From contig CAJPFN010000035.1 in the NCBI GenBank assembly GCA_905339215.1, positions 1-64,000 of the forward strand: a stretch of 64,000 bases of DNA. The letters run 5' to 3'. Positions 46,413-54,951 of the stretch are shown here, one piece after another (the stretch's first letter is position 1; each line of letters opens with the position of its first letter). Made by a program: the position numbers and the translations under genes. The DNA comes from Rhizobiaceae bacterium (GTDB lineage: Bacteria > Pseudomonadota > Alphaproteobacteria > Rhizobiales > Rhizobiaceae). Under the pieces are notes generated by a model. That model was given only the letters and a program-made list of their open reading frames with translations, made no database searches and was not told where the DNA came from.

Positions 46413-47990
46413 ATGCGCTTCGTCTGTGCCGTCGACGTCGGTACCGGCAGTGCCCGCGCCGGCATCTTCGATGCTTCTGGGCGATTGCTCGCCCGCGCCG
46501 AGCGGCCGATCGCCATGAACCGGCCGCGCGCCGGCCACGCCGAGCACGATTCGGAAGACATCTGGCAGGCCGTCTGCGCCGCCGTGCGCGAGGCGCGCGC
46601 GGCGTCGGGCGTCGCGCCCGAAGCGATTGCCGGCATCGCCTTCGACGCCACCTGCTCGCTTGTCGTGCGCGGCGCCGACGGCGGCCAGGTCAGCGTGTCG
46701 ATGGGCAACGACGACCGCTGGGACACGATCGTCTGGCTGGATCACAGGGCGCTTGCCGAGGCGGACGCGTGCACCGCCTCGGGCCACGTGCTGCTCGAGC
46801 GCATCGGCGGCGTCATGTCGCCCGAGATGCAGACGCCCAAGCTGATGTGGCTGAGGCGCAACCTGCCGGGAAGCTGGGCGCGCGCCGGCCGCCTCTGGGA
46901 CCTCGCCGACTTTCTCTCCTGGCGCGCGTCGGGTTCGGACGCACGCTCGCAATGCACGCTTGTCTGCAAATGGGCATACCTCGCCCCCGACGGCGGCTGG
47001 CAACACGACTTCCTCGCCGCGATGGGCATCGCAGACCTTCTGGAACGCGGCGGCCTTCCCGCCGCGGCAAGCCCCGTCGGTTCCGACCTCGGCCCTCTCA
47101 CGGCAGCCGCGGCGCGCGAGCTCGGCCTGACGTCGGCATGCCGGGTCGCAGCCGGTGTCATCGACGCCTATGCCGGCGCGCTGGGCACGCTCGGTGGTTT
47201 GGCCGGCGCGCGTGACGGGTTGGACCGGCACCTTGCGCTGATCGCCGGCACGTCGAGCTGCGTGATGGCGCTGTCGGACGAGCCGCGACCGTTCCCCGGC
47301 TGTTGGGGGCCGTATTTCGGCGCCGCACTCCCCGGCCGCTGGCTCACCGAAGGCGGCCAGTCGGCCACCGGCGCCCTTCTCGACCACATCATCTCCTGGC
47401 ACCGCAAGGGCGGAGAGCCGACGGTCGAGATGCACCGCAGCATCGCCGCGCGGGTGATGGAATTGCGGGCGCAGGAAGGACCGGACCTCGCCCCACGCCT
47501 CCATGTCCTGCCGGATTTCCACGGCAACCGTTCGCCGTTCGGCGATCCCCATGCGGTCGGCGTGATCAGCGGGCTTGACCTCGATGCGTCCTTCGACAGT
47601 CTCGCCCGGCTCTACTGGCGGACCTGCGTCGCCATCGCGCTCGGCGTCCGCCACATCCTCGACACGCTCAACGCCCGCGGCACGGCGATCGACACGCTGC
47701 ATGTCACCGGCGGGCATACCCGCAATCCGCTCCTGATGGAACTCTACGCCGATGCGACCGGGTGCACGGTGGTCGAGCCGGCCGCGCCCGATGCCATGCT
47801 GCTCGGCACAGGCATGCTTGCGGCCGCGGCCGCAGGCCTCCATCCCGACCTTCCGGCCGCCTGCGCCGCCATGGCCCAGGGCAACAACGAGCGGTGGCCG
47901 GAGCCCGCTGCGCGCGCTCGTTTCGACCGCGACTATCGGATATTCCTCGAGATGCATCGCCAGCGTAAGGCGCTCGACGCCATGGCGTGA
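46413..47990 (+). CDS. FGGY-family carbohydrate kinase (ribulokinase-like)
   Basis: This 525-residue kinase has the FGGY fold: an N-terminal ATPase half with AVDVGTGSARAGIFD and a C-terminal half with LIAGTSSCVMAL and HVTGGHTRNPLLMELYAD. GIAFDATCSLV is typical of the D-ribulokinase (FGGY) branch. It would phosphorylate the ketose made by SmoS or MtlK, for example D-ribulose or D-xylulose. It is the last gene of the smo operon. Confidence 0.88.
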   Translation: MRFVCAVDVGTGSARAGIFDASGRLLARAERPIAMNRPRAGHAEHDSEDIWQAVCAAVREARAASGVAPEAIAGIAFDATCSLVVRGADGGQVSVSMGNDDRWDTIVWLDHRALAEADACTASGHVLLERIGGVMSPEMQTPKLMWLRRNLPGSWARAGRLWDLADFLSWRASGSDARSQCTLVCKWAYLAPDGGWQHDFLAAMGIADLLERGGLPAAASPVGSDLGPLTAAAARELGLTSACRVAAGVIDAYAGALGTLGGLAGARDGLDRHLALIAGTSSCVMALSDEPRPFPGCWGPYFGAALPGRWLTEGGQSATGALLDHIISWHRKGGEPTVEMHRSIAARVMELRAQEGPDLAPRLHVLPDFHGNRSPFGDPHAVGVISGLDLDASFDSLARLYWRTCVAIALGVRHILDTLNARGTAIDTLHVTGGHTRNPLLMELYADATGCTVVEPAAPDAMLLGTGMLAAAAAGLHPDLPAACAAMAQGNNERWPEPAARARFDRDYRIFLEMHRQRKALDAMA

Positions 47991-48021
47991 TGTCCGGCGC
48001 GGTTGCCGGGGAGACTGACCA

Positions 48022-48384
48022 ATGCGCATTGCGCGCGCCGCCATCGTCCATCTCGCCCCGACCTTCGGCCCGGTCGTGCCGGCGCTCGCCGGGACCGTGG
48101 AACAGCCGGCCGAGACGGTTGGCTTCGGCACGATGTTCGGCATCGGCCTGTTCCTTGCCGTAGCCGCGCTGATCGTCGTTTCGTTCGTCTGCAAACTGCT
48201 CGTCGTCTTCGGCTTGCTGCCGAAGAAGAAGACCAGCCGCCTGCGCCGCACGATCCTTTGGCTGGCCAATGTCGCCGGCGAGGTCAGGGTGACACGGGGC
48301 AGGAGCGACAAAGGCGGCGGCCGCTCCGCCTCGGCTGGCGGCGGTGGATCCGCAGGCGGTGGCGGCGCTTCGGGAGACTATTGA
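48022..48384 (+). CDS. Hypothetical small membrane protein with Gly-rich tail
   Basis: I do not recognise this 120-residue protein. It has a transmembrane helix at about 38-65 (GIGLFLAVAALIVVSFV and onwards), a basic stretch (KKKTSRLRR) that should face the cytoplasm, and a Gly/Ser-rich C-terminus ending in ASGDY. GGGGAGA-like sequence precedes the ATG. It lies just behind the polyol operon and converges on the nucleotide cyclase gene with a 33-bp gap. Confidence 0.6.
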   Translation: MRIARAAIVHLAPTFGPVVPALAGTVEQPAETVGFGTMFGIGLFLAVAALIVVSFVCKLLVVFGLLPKKKTSRLRRTILWLANVAGEVRVTRGRSDKGGGRSASAGGGGSAGGGGASGDY

Positions 48385-48417
48385 GTTCGCGCCAAGCGAA
48401 CCGCCTGTCGGCGGGCG

Positions 48418-50433
48418 CTACCGGGGCTGCGCCGCGGCTACGCGCATCCGTTCGTAATAGGTTGCGAGCGCCGGCAGCCGCCGGGCCAGCCGGTCGATCC
48501 GCGCTGCCGCGTCAGCCTTTCGCCCGGCGTAGATATCGTCAAGGAACGCTTGGTGCGCAGCGCGCGTCTCGGCGTCGATCGAATCCGGTCCGCCATCGGC
48601 ATCCCGCATTACGGTGTGGACGACCGCGGCCTCGGTCTTGCCCTTGACCAGCACACGGTCGAGCTCGATCACGGCGAGACGGCTGGCCACGCGCCGCGCG
48701 GTTTCGTCGCCGATGAGGATCGGCACGCCGTAGACCTTGGTCTCGCCCTCGAGCCGCGAAGCGAGATTCACCGGATCGCCGAGCACCGAATAGTTGAAGC
48801 GCACGTCGGAGCCCATGTTGCCGACGACGCAGTCGCCGGTGTTGATGCCGATGCCGATGCGGATCTCGATCGCTACCTCGCCGGCCGCCCTGGCCTCGGC
48901 CGCCAGTTCCGCGTTGAGCGCATCCACTGCGGCGAGCATGCCGATCGCCGCGCCGATGGCCTTCTCGGCGTGATCCGGCTCCTCGAGCGGTGCGTTCCAG
49001 AACGCCATGACCGCGTCGCCGATATACTTGTCGATCGTACCGCCCGCCGCGAGGATGACCGCCGACAGCGGATTGAGCAGCCGGTTGATGAGCGCCGTCA
49101 GGCGCTGGGGGTCGTCCTTCAGCCGCTCCGAGATCGTGGTGAAGCCGCGCACGTCGCAGAACAGGATCGTCAGCGTGCGCCGCTCGCCGCCCAGTCGAAG
49201 CTGGGCGGGGTCGCTCGCAAGGCGCTCGACGAGTACCGGCGAGAGGTACTGCGAGAACGCGCGGGTGATACCCTGCCGCAGCCTGAACTCTGCCGCGTAG
49301 TCACGCGCTCCTTGAGCGGCGGCGACGGTGGTAAACGCGACCGCCGGCGCGATCGGCGGCGCGAACAGCCGTCCGAAGCGCAGCAGCAGCCAGCTTCCGA
49401 TGACGCAGGCCGCCACGGCGGCGACCGCGGCGACGACGGTCCTCCAGCCCGTGGCGCGGCGCACGGCCAGCCCGGCGAGCGCTGCCGCGATCGCGATCGC
49501 TGCAATCAGGACAGCCGTCGGCGCCGGCCGCACGAACAGGTTGGCACGCAGATTGTCATAGATGGTCGCATGGATTTCGGCGCCGGCCACGAGCCGCCCC
49601 GTGCGCAGGGTCTGTGGCGTGGCGAAGGCGTCGGCGCCGCCTGCCTCCGTCGTCGGGGCGGACTGCATGGACAGCCCGACGATCACCGTCCGTCCGACGA
49701 AGATGCCCGGCGGCAGGAACGCCGCCGGCTCCAGCGCCTGGTAGTAGGACACCGTCTGGTAGGTGCGCGCCGGCCCGAAGGACTGCAGCAATGCCCCTGC
49801 AGAAGGGGGCGCATAGGCCGTGCCGCCGCTGTCGAGGAGAACGGCGGCGAAGCCGTCGGGATAGCGCGGAATGCGCCGCAAGGTGCCGTCGCGATCGAGC
49901 ACGATCGAGGCGATGCCCGACCTGGCGCCGCCTTCGGTGAACTCGGGCAGCGGCTCGACGCGGATCGTCTGCACGGCGTGCGGCGTATCGATCAGCGTCT
50001 GGTCCGCGGCGAGAACGACATCCGGGCCAAGCGCGGCGGCGAGCGCGGCGTCGGCACCAGGCTTCGCCGACGGCTCGGCGAAGATGATGTCGAGGCCGAT
50101 CACCTTGGCGCCGGCGTCGCGCAGGGCTTCGACCAGTCGCCCGTGGATGTCGCGCGGCCACGGCCACTGCAGGCCGAGTTCGGCGAAGGACGGTTCGTCG
50201 ATGGCGACGATCAACGGCCCGTCGGCGGGGCGCGGCGGCGGCGACAGCGTCGACAGGTAATCGAAGACGCGCGCATCGAGAAGGCGCCACGGCCCCGAGA
50301 AGGAAGCCGCCGCGAGGATCGCGAATACGGCGGCCGCGACCACCGCGATACCGCGCAACCGCGTGCGCGCCCGTGCCGCTGGCGTCGCGTCGGCCGACAC
50401 TAGCGCCGTCCACCACCGCTGGGCGGCGGCCAT
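48418..50433 (-). CDS. CHASE2-domain class III adenylate/guanylate cyclase
   Basis: This 671-residue inner-membrane protein has an N-terminal helix (about 28-46), an extracytoplasmic CHASE2 sensor (about 50-290), two to three further helices (about 305-372) and a cytoplasmic class III cyclase domain (about 415-600). Metal-binding Asp427 (FCDVRGF) and Asp473 (IGDAVMAFW) are present, with Asn556 and Arg560 for catalysis. Lys469 and Asp553 are the residues that select ATP in adenylate cyclases, so cAMP is the likely product. The ATG overlaps the stop of the FecR/TPR/barrel gene by one base (TGATG), implying coupled translation. A PycTM-like gene is divergent from this pair. Confidence 0.9.
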   Translation of the reverse strand: MAAAQRWWTALVSADATPAARARTRLRGIAVVAAAVFAILAAASFSGPWRLLDARVFDYLSTLSPPPRPADGPLIVAIDEPSFAELGLQWPWPRDIHGRLVEALRDAGAKVIGLDIIFAEPSAKPGADAALAAALGPDVVLAADQTLIDTPHAVQTIRVEPLPEFTEGGARSGIASIVLDRDGTLRRIPRYPDGFAAVLLDSGGTAYAPPSAGALLQSFGPARTYQTVSYYQALEPAAFLPPGIFVGRTVIVGLSMQSAPTTEAGGADAFATPQTLRTGRLVAGAEIHATIYDNLRANLFVRPAPTAVLIAAIAIAAALAGLAVRRATGWRTVVAAVAAVAACVIGSWLLLRFGRLFAPPIAPAVAFTTVAAAQGARDYAAEFRLRQGITRAFSQYLSPVLVERLASDPAQLRLGGERRTLTILFCDVRGFTTISERLKDDPQRLTALINRLLNPLSAVILAAGGTIDKYIGDAVMAFWNAPLEEPDHAEKAIGAAIGMLAAVDALNAELAAEARAAGEVAIEIRIGIGINTGDCVVGNMGSDVRFNYSVLGDPVNLASRLEGETKVYGVPILIGDETARRVASRLAVIELDRVLVKGKTEAAVVHTVMRDADGGPDSIDAETRAAHQAFLDDIYAGRKADAAARIDRLARRLPALATYYERMRVAAAQPR

Positions 50434-53400
50434 CAGAAGCGGACTTTCAGCGATCCGAGCAGGGTGCGGCCCCAACCCGCCGTCTCTTGCGCGACCGTGA
50501 AGCGTTGGTCGAAGATGTTGTAGGCGGCGAGTTCCAACTCGAAGCGCTTGTCGAAGGGCTCCCAGGTCAGCATCGCATCGGCGGTCCAGTAGCCGTCGAG
50601 CCGTTCGCCGAAGGCGTTGCCGCTGCGTGGACCGACATAGGTCGCAGCCGCCGTCACCTTGACGTTGGCGGGATTGACCCAGGTCACGCCGATCCGGCCG
50701 GCGAGTTCGGGAATGTAGGGCAGCGGTCCGCCGAAGGTCGGGCTGGTTGCGTCCCGGTCGCGCGAGTCGCTCCAGACGACGGTGCCGAAGGCGCCGAAGC
50801 CGCCGCCCAGCCAGACGTTGGCGGTGGCGCTGACCCGGTCGATGCGCCCCTCGGCGATGTCGATCGTGTCCAGAGACGCCGGAACCGGAATGCTGAGACC
50901 GGTCAAGTCCTGGTGCTGGTAGTCGAGAGTGGTGAAGAACCGATCGCTCCACTCGGCGTCCCAGCGCGCGGCAAACGTATCGGAATAGCCGCCGATGCCG
51001 AGCGGCACCTGGTTCGACTGCAAGCCGAGTACGCCGATCGGGGCGAGCGTGGTGGAGTTCGCGGCCGACGTCTCGCGCAGGAAGCCGGCGCGCAGCCAGT
51101 GGCCTTCCGTCGGCGTCCAGGCCACGGCGAAGCGGGGATCGAGGCGCGTCAGCGATCCGCCGTCGCCCGAAAGATGCGTGACGAACAGCGCGGCTTCGAT
51201 CTTCAGTTCGGGTGTCACTTCGTAGAGCCCGTCGACATAGGCGCGGCCCATGGTCACCGCGATATCGTCGTTTGTCACCGTTGTCATGACCGTCGGGCCG
51301 GGGAAGATCAGCGTGTCGACGTCGCGCCGGTTCTGCTCGATGCGGCCGCCCTCGACGCCGTAACGCAAAGTCACGTCTTCGATGCCGACGCTGTGGTTCG
51401 CCGCGGCGAGGTAGGCGTTCTGCCGCGTGGTCTTGTCGAGCACGCGGGCGCCTACCGGGACGATGCCGCCGCCCGGATCGGCGAAGAGGATCGCTTCCTC
51501 GTGGCTGTTGCGGCGGAAACCCGAGCCGAAAACGGCCACGTTGCCGACGTTGCGGTAACCGAACGTATGGCTCCAGGCGAGGCCGGCCTCGCCTGTCTTG
51601 TCGTTGACCGTGCGGTCATAACTGATCGCGTCGAACGGCGGCACGGGCGGGAACGGCACGACGACGGCGTCGGTCAGGCTCGATCGATTGTCGCGGACGT
51701 CGACAAAGGCGACGACGCGGTCGTGGGGCGTCGGACGCGCCGTCAGGTATCCCGTGCCGGCGATGTTATCGAAGCCGAGGTCGAACTGGACGTTGGGCAC
51801 CGTCAGGCCGGGCGCCGTGCTGGTGCGGAAGTCGTCGGTGCGGCGCCATTGCAGCTGACCGTAGAAGCTCCATGGGATCGGGCCCGACTGATAGGCCTGC
51901 AACTCCGCCCCGGTCGTCCAGCCCCAGTCACTGCCGGTCCGGACGAAGCCGCCACCGATCGATCCTTCGACGAAAGGCCGGCGGAACAGGTTGGCGCTGC
52001 GCGAGCGGCCCGAAAGCATCGCCGGGTCGAGCATCAGCCCCTGGAAGAAGGACGAGAAGCTGGCGCTGTTGCCGACCGGCTCGGTGGGCAGGCCGCCGAG
52101 GTTCAGTGAATTGACGAACGGACTCGGGCTGCCGGCCAGCGCCATGTCGACGTAGCCCGTCGCGTTGAACGGGTCGAAGACGGCGGCACCGTAGTAGCGG
52201 CCCCACGCGTCGAGGCCCTGCAGCCGGAACGCGTCATTGAGTACCGAGCCGGCGTTCTTGTTGGCGCTGAGCGGCCGGTAGACGCCGCCGCGCGCCCGCG
52301 ACCGTTCGAGCGCCTCGCGCGCATACTTCAGCGCGGCATCGGCATCGTAGTCGTCGATCGCCACAACCGTGCGGAAGTTCGAGGTGATAGGGTCGTTCGG
52401 GTCGAGCCGGTCGGCGTTCTCCATCGCCTGAGCCGCCGGTTCGCGGTCGCCACTCTCGTAATAGGCGGCTGCGAGCAGTAGCAGCGCCTGGGCGTGCGCC
52501 GGGTTCGCGGTCGTCGCGGCGAGCAGGTCCTGCATCGCCTTGTCGAGTTCGCCGGTCTGCAGATGATAGCGGCCCCGCGCCACGAGTGCGATGTCGAAAG
52601 CCGGATCGAGCGCGATCGCCCTGTCGATCTCGGCCTTGGCTTCCTTCACGCGGTCCTGTTCGAGGTAGAAGAGCGCCAGGTTGGCGCGCGAGGCAGGGTC
52701 CTGCGGGTCGAGTTCGATCGATCGCTTGAGCGCCGCTTCCGCTTCCCGGTCGGCGCCGCGCGCGGACTGGACGAGACCGAGCGCGTTCCAGATGGTCGTC
52801 GAGCCCGGCGCGATCTCCGTCGCGCGCTCAAGGTCGCCGAGCGCCCCGTCGAGGTCGCTCTCGATGCCCGAGCGGTAGTTGGCCCGTGCCTCCAATGCGG
52901 TCGGGTCGTCCGGATCGACCGCCAGCGACCGGTCGATCGCCTCCTTCACCTGCTGGCGGTCGTCCATCAGCAGCGCCAACTGGGCGCGGGTGGCGGGAAG
53001 CGTCGGGTCGTCCGGATGGCGGGCTTCGGCTTCCTTCAGCACCGCGATCGCCGCCGGGATGTCCTTCAGGAAACCTGCGGTGAGCGCTTCGGCCAGAGCC
53101 GCATAGGGTCCGCCCGCCTTCACCTTCGGCGGGGCCTCGGTGCGGTCGGGATTGGCCAGTGCGCGGGCGAAGTAGCCGGCGTAGAGCGCCACCGCGCGGC
53201 GCTCGCCGTCGAGGCGCGGCGCGGCGCGCGAGAACAGTTGCGCCGCGTCGTCGTAGCGGCCCTCGGCCGCGGTGATCATGGCGTCGACCAGGTCGTAGCG
53301 GGCCTTCTGCGTGGCCGTAAGGCGAAAGGCCGCAGCCTGTTCCAGCGCGTCGAGCGCCGCTTCCCGGCCCTCGTAGGAGTGCGCGATCTCGGCGAGCGTC

Positions 53401-54122
53401 AGCCAGTCGTCGGCGTTGCGCGCCGCCGCCGGCTTCGCCGCTATACGCGCGCGTTCGCCGCGCATGTCGGGGCTAGGCAAAGGAGAGGTCGGAAGCCAGT
53501 CGAACGAGCCGCGCAGCGCCAGGTAGTAGAGCATCTGCTCGCGGTCGTCGGGATCGACGATGATCGTCTTGGTCGGCGCCTGGCCGATTCGCGCCGAGGC
53601 TGCCTCGCCGCGCGTGACGCTGACGGAGCCGTATTCGTTGTAGAGCTCGACGACGCCTTCGAGCACGATGAGCGAGGTCTTGTCGCCCTCGACGGTCAGC
53701 GTCCAGTCCGTGCCGCGGATCGCCGCCGCCGCTGCGGGGGTTTCGATGGTTACGCCTTCGTCGCCGCGCTCGGCGCGTCCCCAGATCGTCCCTTCCTCGA
53801 GGCCGAGCACCGTATCCTCGGCACTGCCGATCTTCTTCACCACCATCGTCGAGTTGCGGCCGAGGCGGATCTGGGTGTTGTCGACGAAGAGGACGGCGAG
53901 GTGGCCGTAGGCGTTGGTCCGCAGCGCGTCGCCGACCAGCAACTCCTGGGCGATGTCCACGCCACGCCAGCCGTCGACGTCGATGAAGCGCGCCTCCTCG
54001 CCCGCCTTGCGCGCGATCACCGAGGCGGTAGCGGGTGAAATTCGCGGAAAGACGTCCGCCGCCGCCGGCAGCGCGATTCCCAGCACCGCAAGTGCGGCAA
54101 TGCCTGCTCCGATCCTGCGCAT
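50433..54122 (-). CDS. Secreted FecR-TPR-outer membrane beta-barrel fusion protein
   Basis: This 1,229-residue protein has a signal peptide (1-22, cleaved near PAAA before DVFP) and a FecR domain (about 55-180) with the ETPAAAAAIRGTDWTL core. A long TPR region follows (about 240-610) with repeated LDPQDPASRANLALFYLEQ-type units. The C-terminal part (about 715-1229) is a beta-barrel rich in alternating aromatic strands that ends in LKVRF, a typical barrel-assembly signal with terminal Phe. The start at 54122 is the ATG just before the signal peptide. It may sense or span the outer membrane and signal to the coupled CHASE2 cyclase. I know of no defined function for this fusion. Confidence 0.85.
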   Translation of the reverse strand: MRRIGAGIAALAVLGIALPAAADVFPRISPATASVIARKAGEEARFIDVDGWRGVDIAQELLVGDALRTNAYGHLAVLFVDNTQIRLGRNSTMVVKKIGSAEDTVLGLEEGTIWGRAERGDEGVTIETPAAAAAIRGTDWTLTVEGDKTSLIVLEGVVELYNEYGSVSVTRGEAASARIGQAPTKTIIVDPDDREQMLYYLALRGSFDWLPTSPLPSPDMRGERARIAAKPAAARNADDWLTLAEIAHSYEGREAALDALEQAAAFRLTATQKARYDLVDAMITAAEGRYDDAAQLFSRAAPRLDGERRAVALYAGYFARALANPDRTEAPPKVKAGGPYAALAEALTAGFLKDIPAAIAVLKEAEARHPDDPTLPATRAQLALLMDDRQQVKEAIDRSLAVDPDDPTALEARANYRSGIESDLDGALGDLERATEIAPGSTTIWNALGLVQSARGADREAEAALKRSIELDPQDPASRANLALFYLEQDRVKEAKAEIDRAIALDPAFDIALVARGRYHLQTGELDKAMQDLLAATTANPAHAQALLLLAAAYYESGDREPAAQAMENADRLDPNDPITSNFRTVVAIDDYDADAALKYAREALERSRARGGVYRPLSANKNAGSVLNDAFRLQGLDAWGRYYGAAVFDPFNATGYVDMALAGSPSPFVNSLNLGGLPTEPVGNSASFSSFFQGLMLDPAMLSGRSRSANLFRRPFVEGSIGGGFVRTGSDWGWTTGAELQAYQSGPIPWSFYGQLQWRRTDDFRTSTAPGLTVPNVQFDLGFDNIAGTGYLTARPTPHDRVVAFVDVRDNRSSLTDAVVVPFPPVPPFDAISYDRTVNDKTGEAGLAWSHTFGYRNVGNVAVFGSGFRRNSHEEAILFADPGGGIVPVGARVLDKTTRQNAYLAAANHSVGIEDVTLRYGVEGGRIEQNRRDVDTLIFPGPTVMTTVTNDDIAVTMGRAYVDGLYEVTPELKIEAALFVTHLSGDGGSLTRLDPRFAVAWTPTEGHWLRAGFLRETSAANSTTLAPIGVLGLQSNQVPLGIGGYSDTFAARWDAEWSDRFFTTLDYQHQDLTGLSIPVPASLDTIDIAEGRIDRVSATANVWLGGGFGAFGTVVWSDSRDRDATSPTFGGPLPYIPELAGRIGVTWVNPANVKVTAAATYVGPRSGNAFGERLDGYWTADAMLTWEPFDKRFELELAAYNIFDQRFTVAQETAGWGRTLLGSLKVRF

Positions 54123-54251
54123 GATGTTATGTAACGCGACCCTCGGACGGCGATATGCGAGCAAGGCTCTTTGGCTGTCAAGAACCCGTTGCCGTCGGGG
54201 CGTGCATGCGGCAATCATCGGGCAGATGGTTGTGGACGGCGAGGGGCGGAC

Positions 54252-54812
54252 ATGGCGACCAGAAGAAAAAGTCCGGCAGCACCGGAGACGGCCGCGGCGG
54301 GAGCCATCGGCTCGCCGCAATACCTGGACCACCTGAAGAAGATCAACGACATCTACTACGACCAGATCCGCATCGCCGACCAGAAGGCGGCATACATCTT
54401 CACGTTCATGCTGGCTTTCCTGGTCTCCTCGGCGGAGGGGCGGGGCGTCTTCAAGCTGCAGCGATACCTCACCGGCGACCCCCTGGCCATCGCGCTCTCG
54501 GCAATCCTTGCGCTTGCGGTCGTCGTTTCCCTGGTCAGCGCCATCCTTGTCGTCCTGCCGCGTCACCGGGCGACGTCGACCTCGCTCTACTGGGGCGGAT
54601 GGCCGGCCAACCGCGAGGTCTTCCTCACCGCCAACGCCTCACTCGACCAGGCCTATCTCTTCGAGCAGTACCTCGGCAACGTCGACAACCTTTCGGCCAT
54701 CAATCGGGCGAAGTACCGCTTCGTCGGCTTCGCTTTCCGCGGCTTGCTCGTGGCGGTCGTTACCTACGTTCTGCTGCTTGGGGCCGGCGTCTCGGCGACA
54801 TCGTTGTCCTGA
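54252..54812 (+). CDS. PycTM-like (Pycsar effector-type) small membrane protein
   Basis: This 186-residue protein has a polar N-terminus, a helix with IADQKAAYIF running into a first membrane segment (about 46-60), a second at about 77-101, and a third at about 162-182. An amphipathic middle region contains DQAYLFEQYLGNVDNLSAINRAKYR. This layout and the DQKA and AKYR-type motifs are those of the PycTM effectors of Pycsar antiphage systems, which disrupt membranes when they bind a cyclic nucleotide. GAGGGG precedes the ATG at 54252. It is divergent from a class III cyclase pair, so a cyclase-effector relationship is plausible though unproven. A plain membrane protein of this family is the alternative. 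Confidence 0.7.
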   Translation: MATRRKSPAAPETAAAGAIGSPQYLDHLKKINDIYYDQIRIADQKAAYIFTFMLAFLVSSAEGRGVFKLQRYLTGDPLAIALSAILALAVVVSLVSAILVVLPRHRATSTSLYWGGWPANREVFLTANASLDQAYLFEQYLGNVDNLSAINRAKYRFVGFAFRGLLVAVVTYVLLLGAGVSATSLS

Positions 54813-54951
54813 CGCTCGATCCGGCGATCGTCCGGTTCTTTCCGCAGCGGAATCCCGATTGCGGGGTTTCCGGATTTCCCCTAACGTTGACCAAACGATA
54901 AAAAATGACGGGGTTCGTCAGAACGTTCCAACCAGCCAGAGGGCCCAGAAC

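Noticed and set aside
48550-50403. A plus-strand 617-codon frame inside the cyclase gene
   Set aside because: The minus strand encodes a complete CHASE2 cyclase with all catalytic residues; the plus frame is Arg/Asp-rich filler.
48418-50433. Cyclase as a true Pycsar pyrimidine cyclase
   Set aside because: Lys469 and Asp553 match ATP-specific adenylate cyclases, and CHASE2 cyclases are a separate common family.
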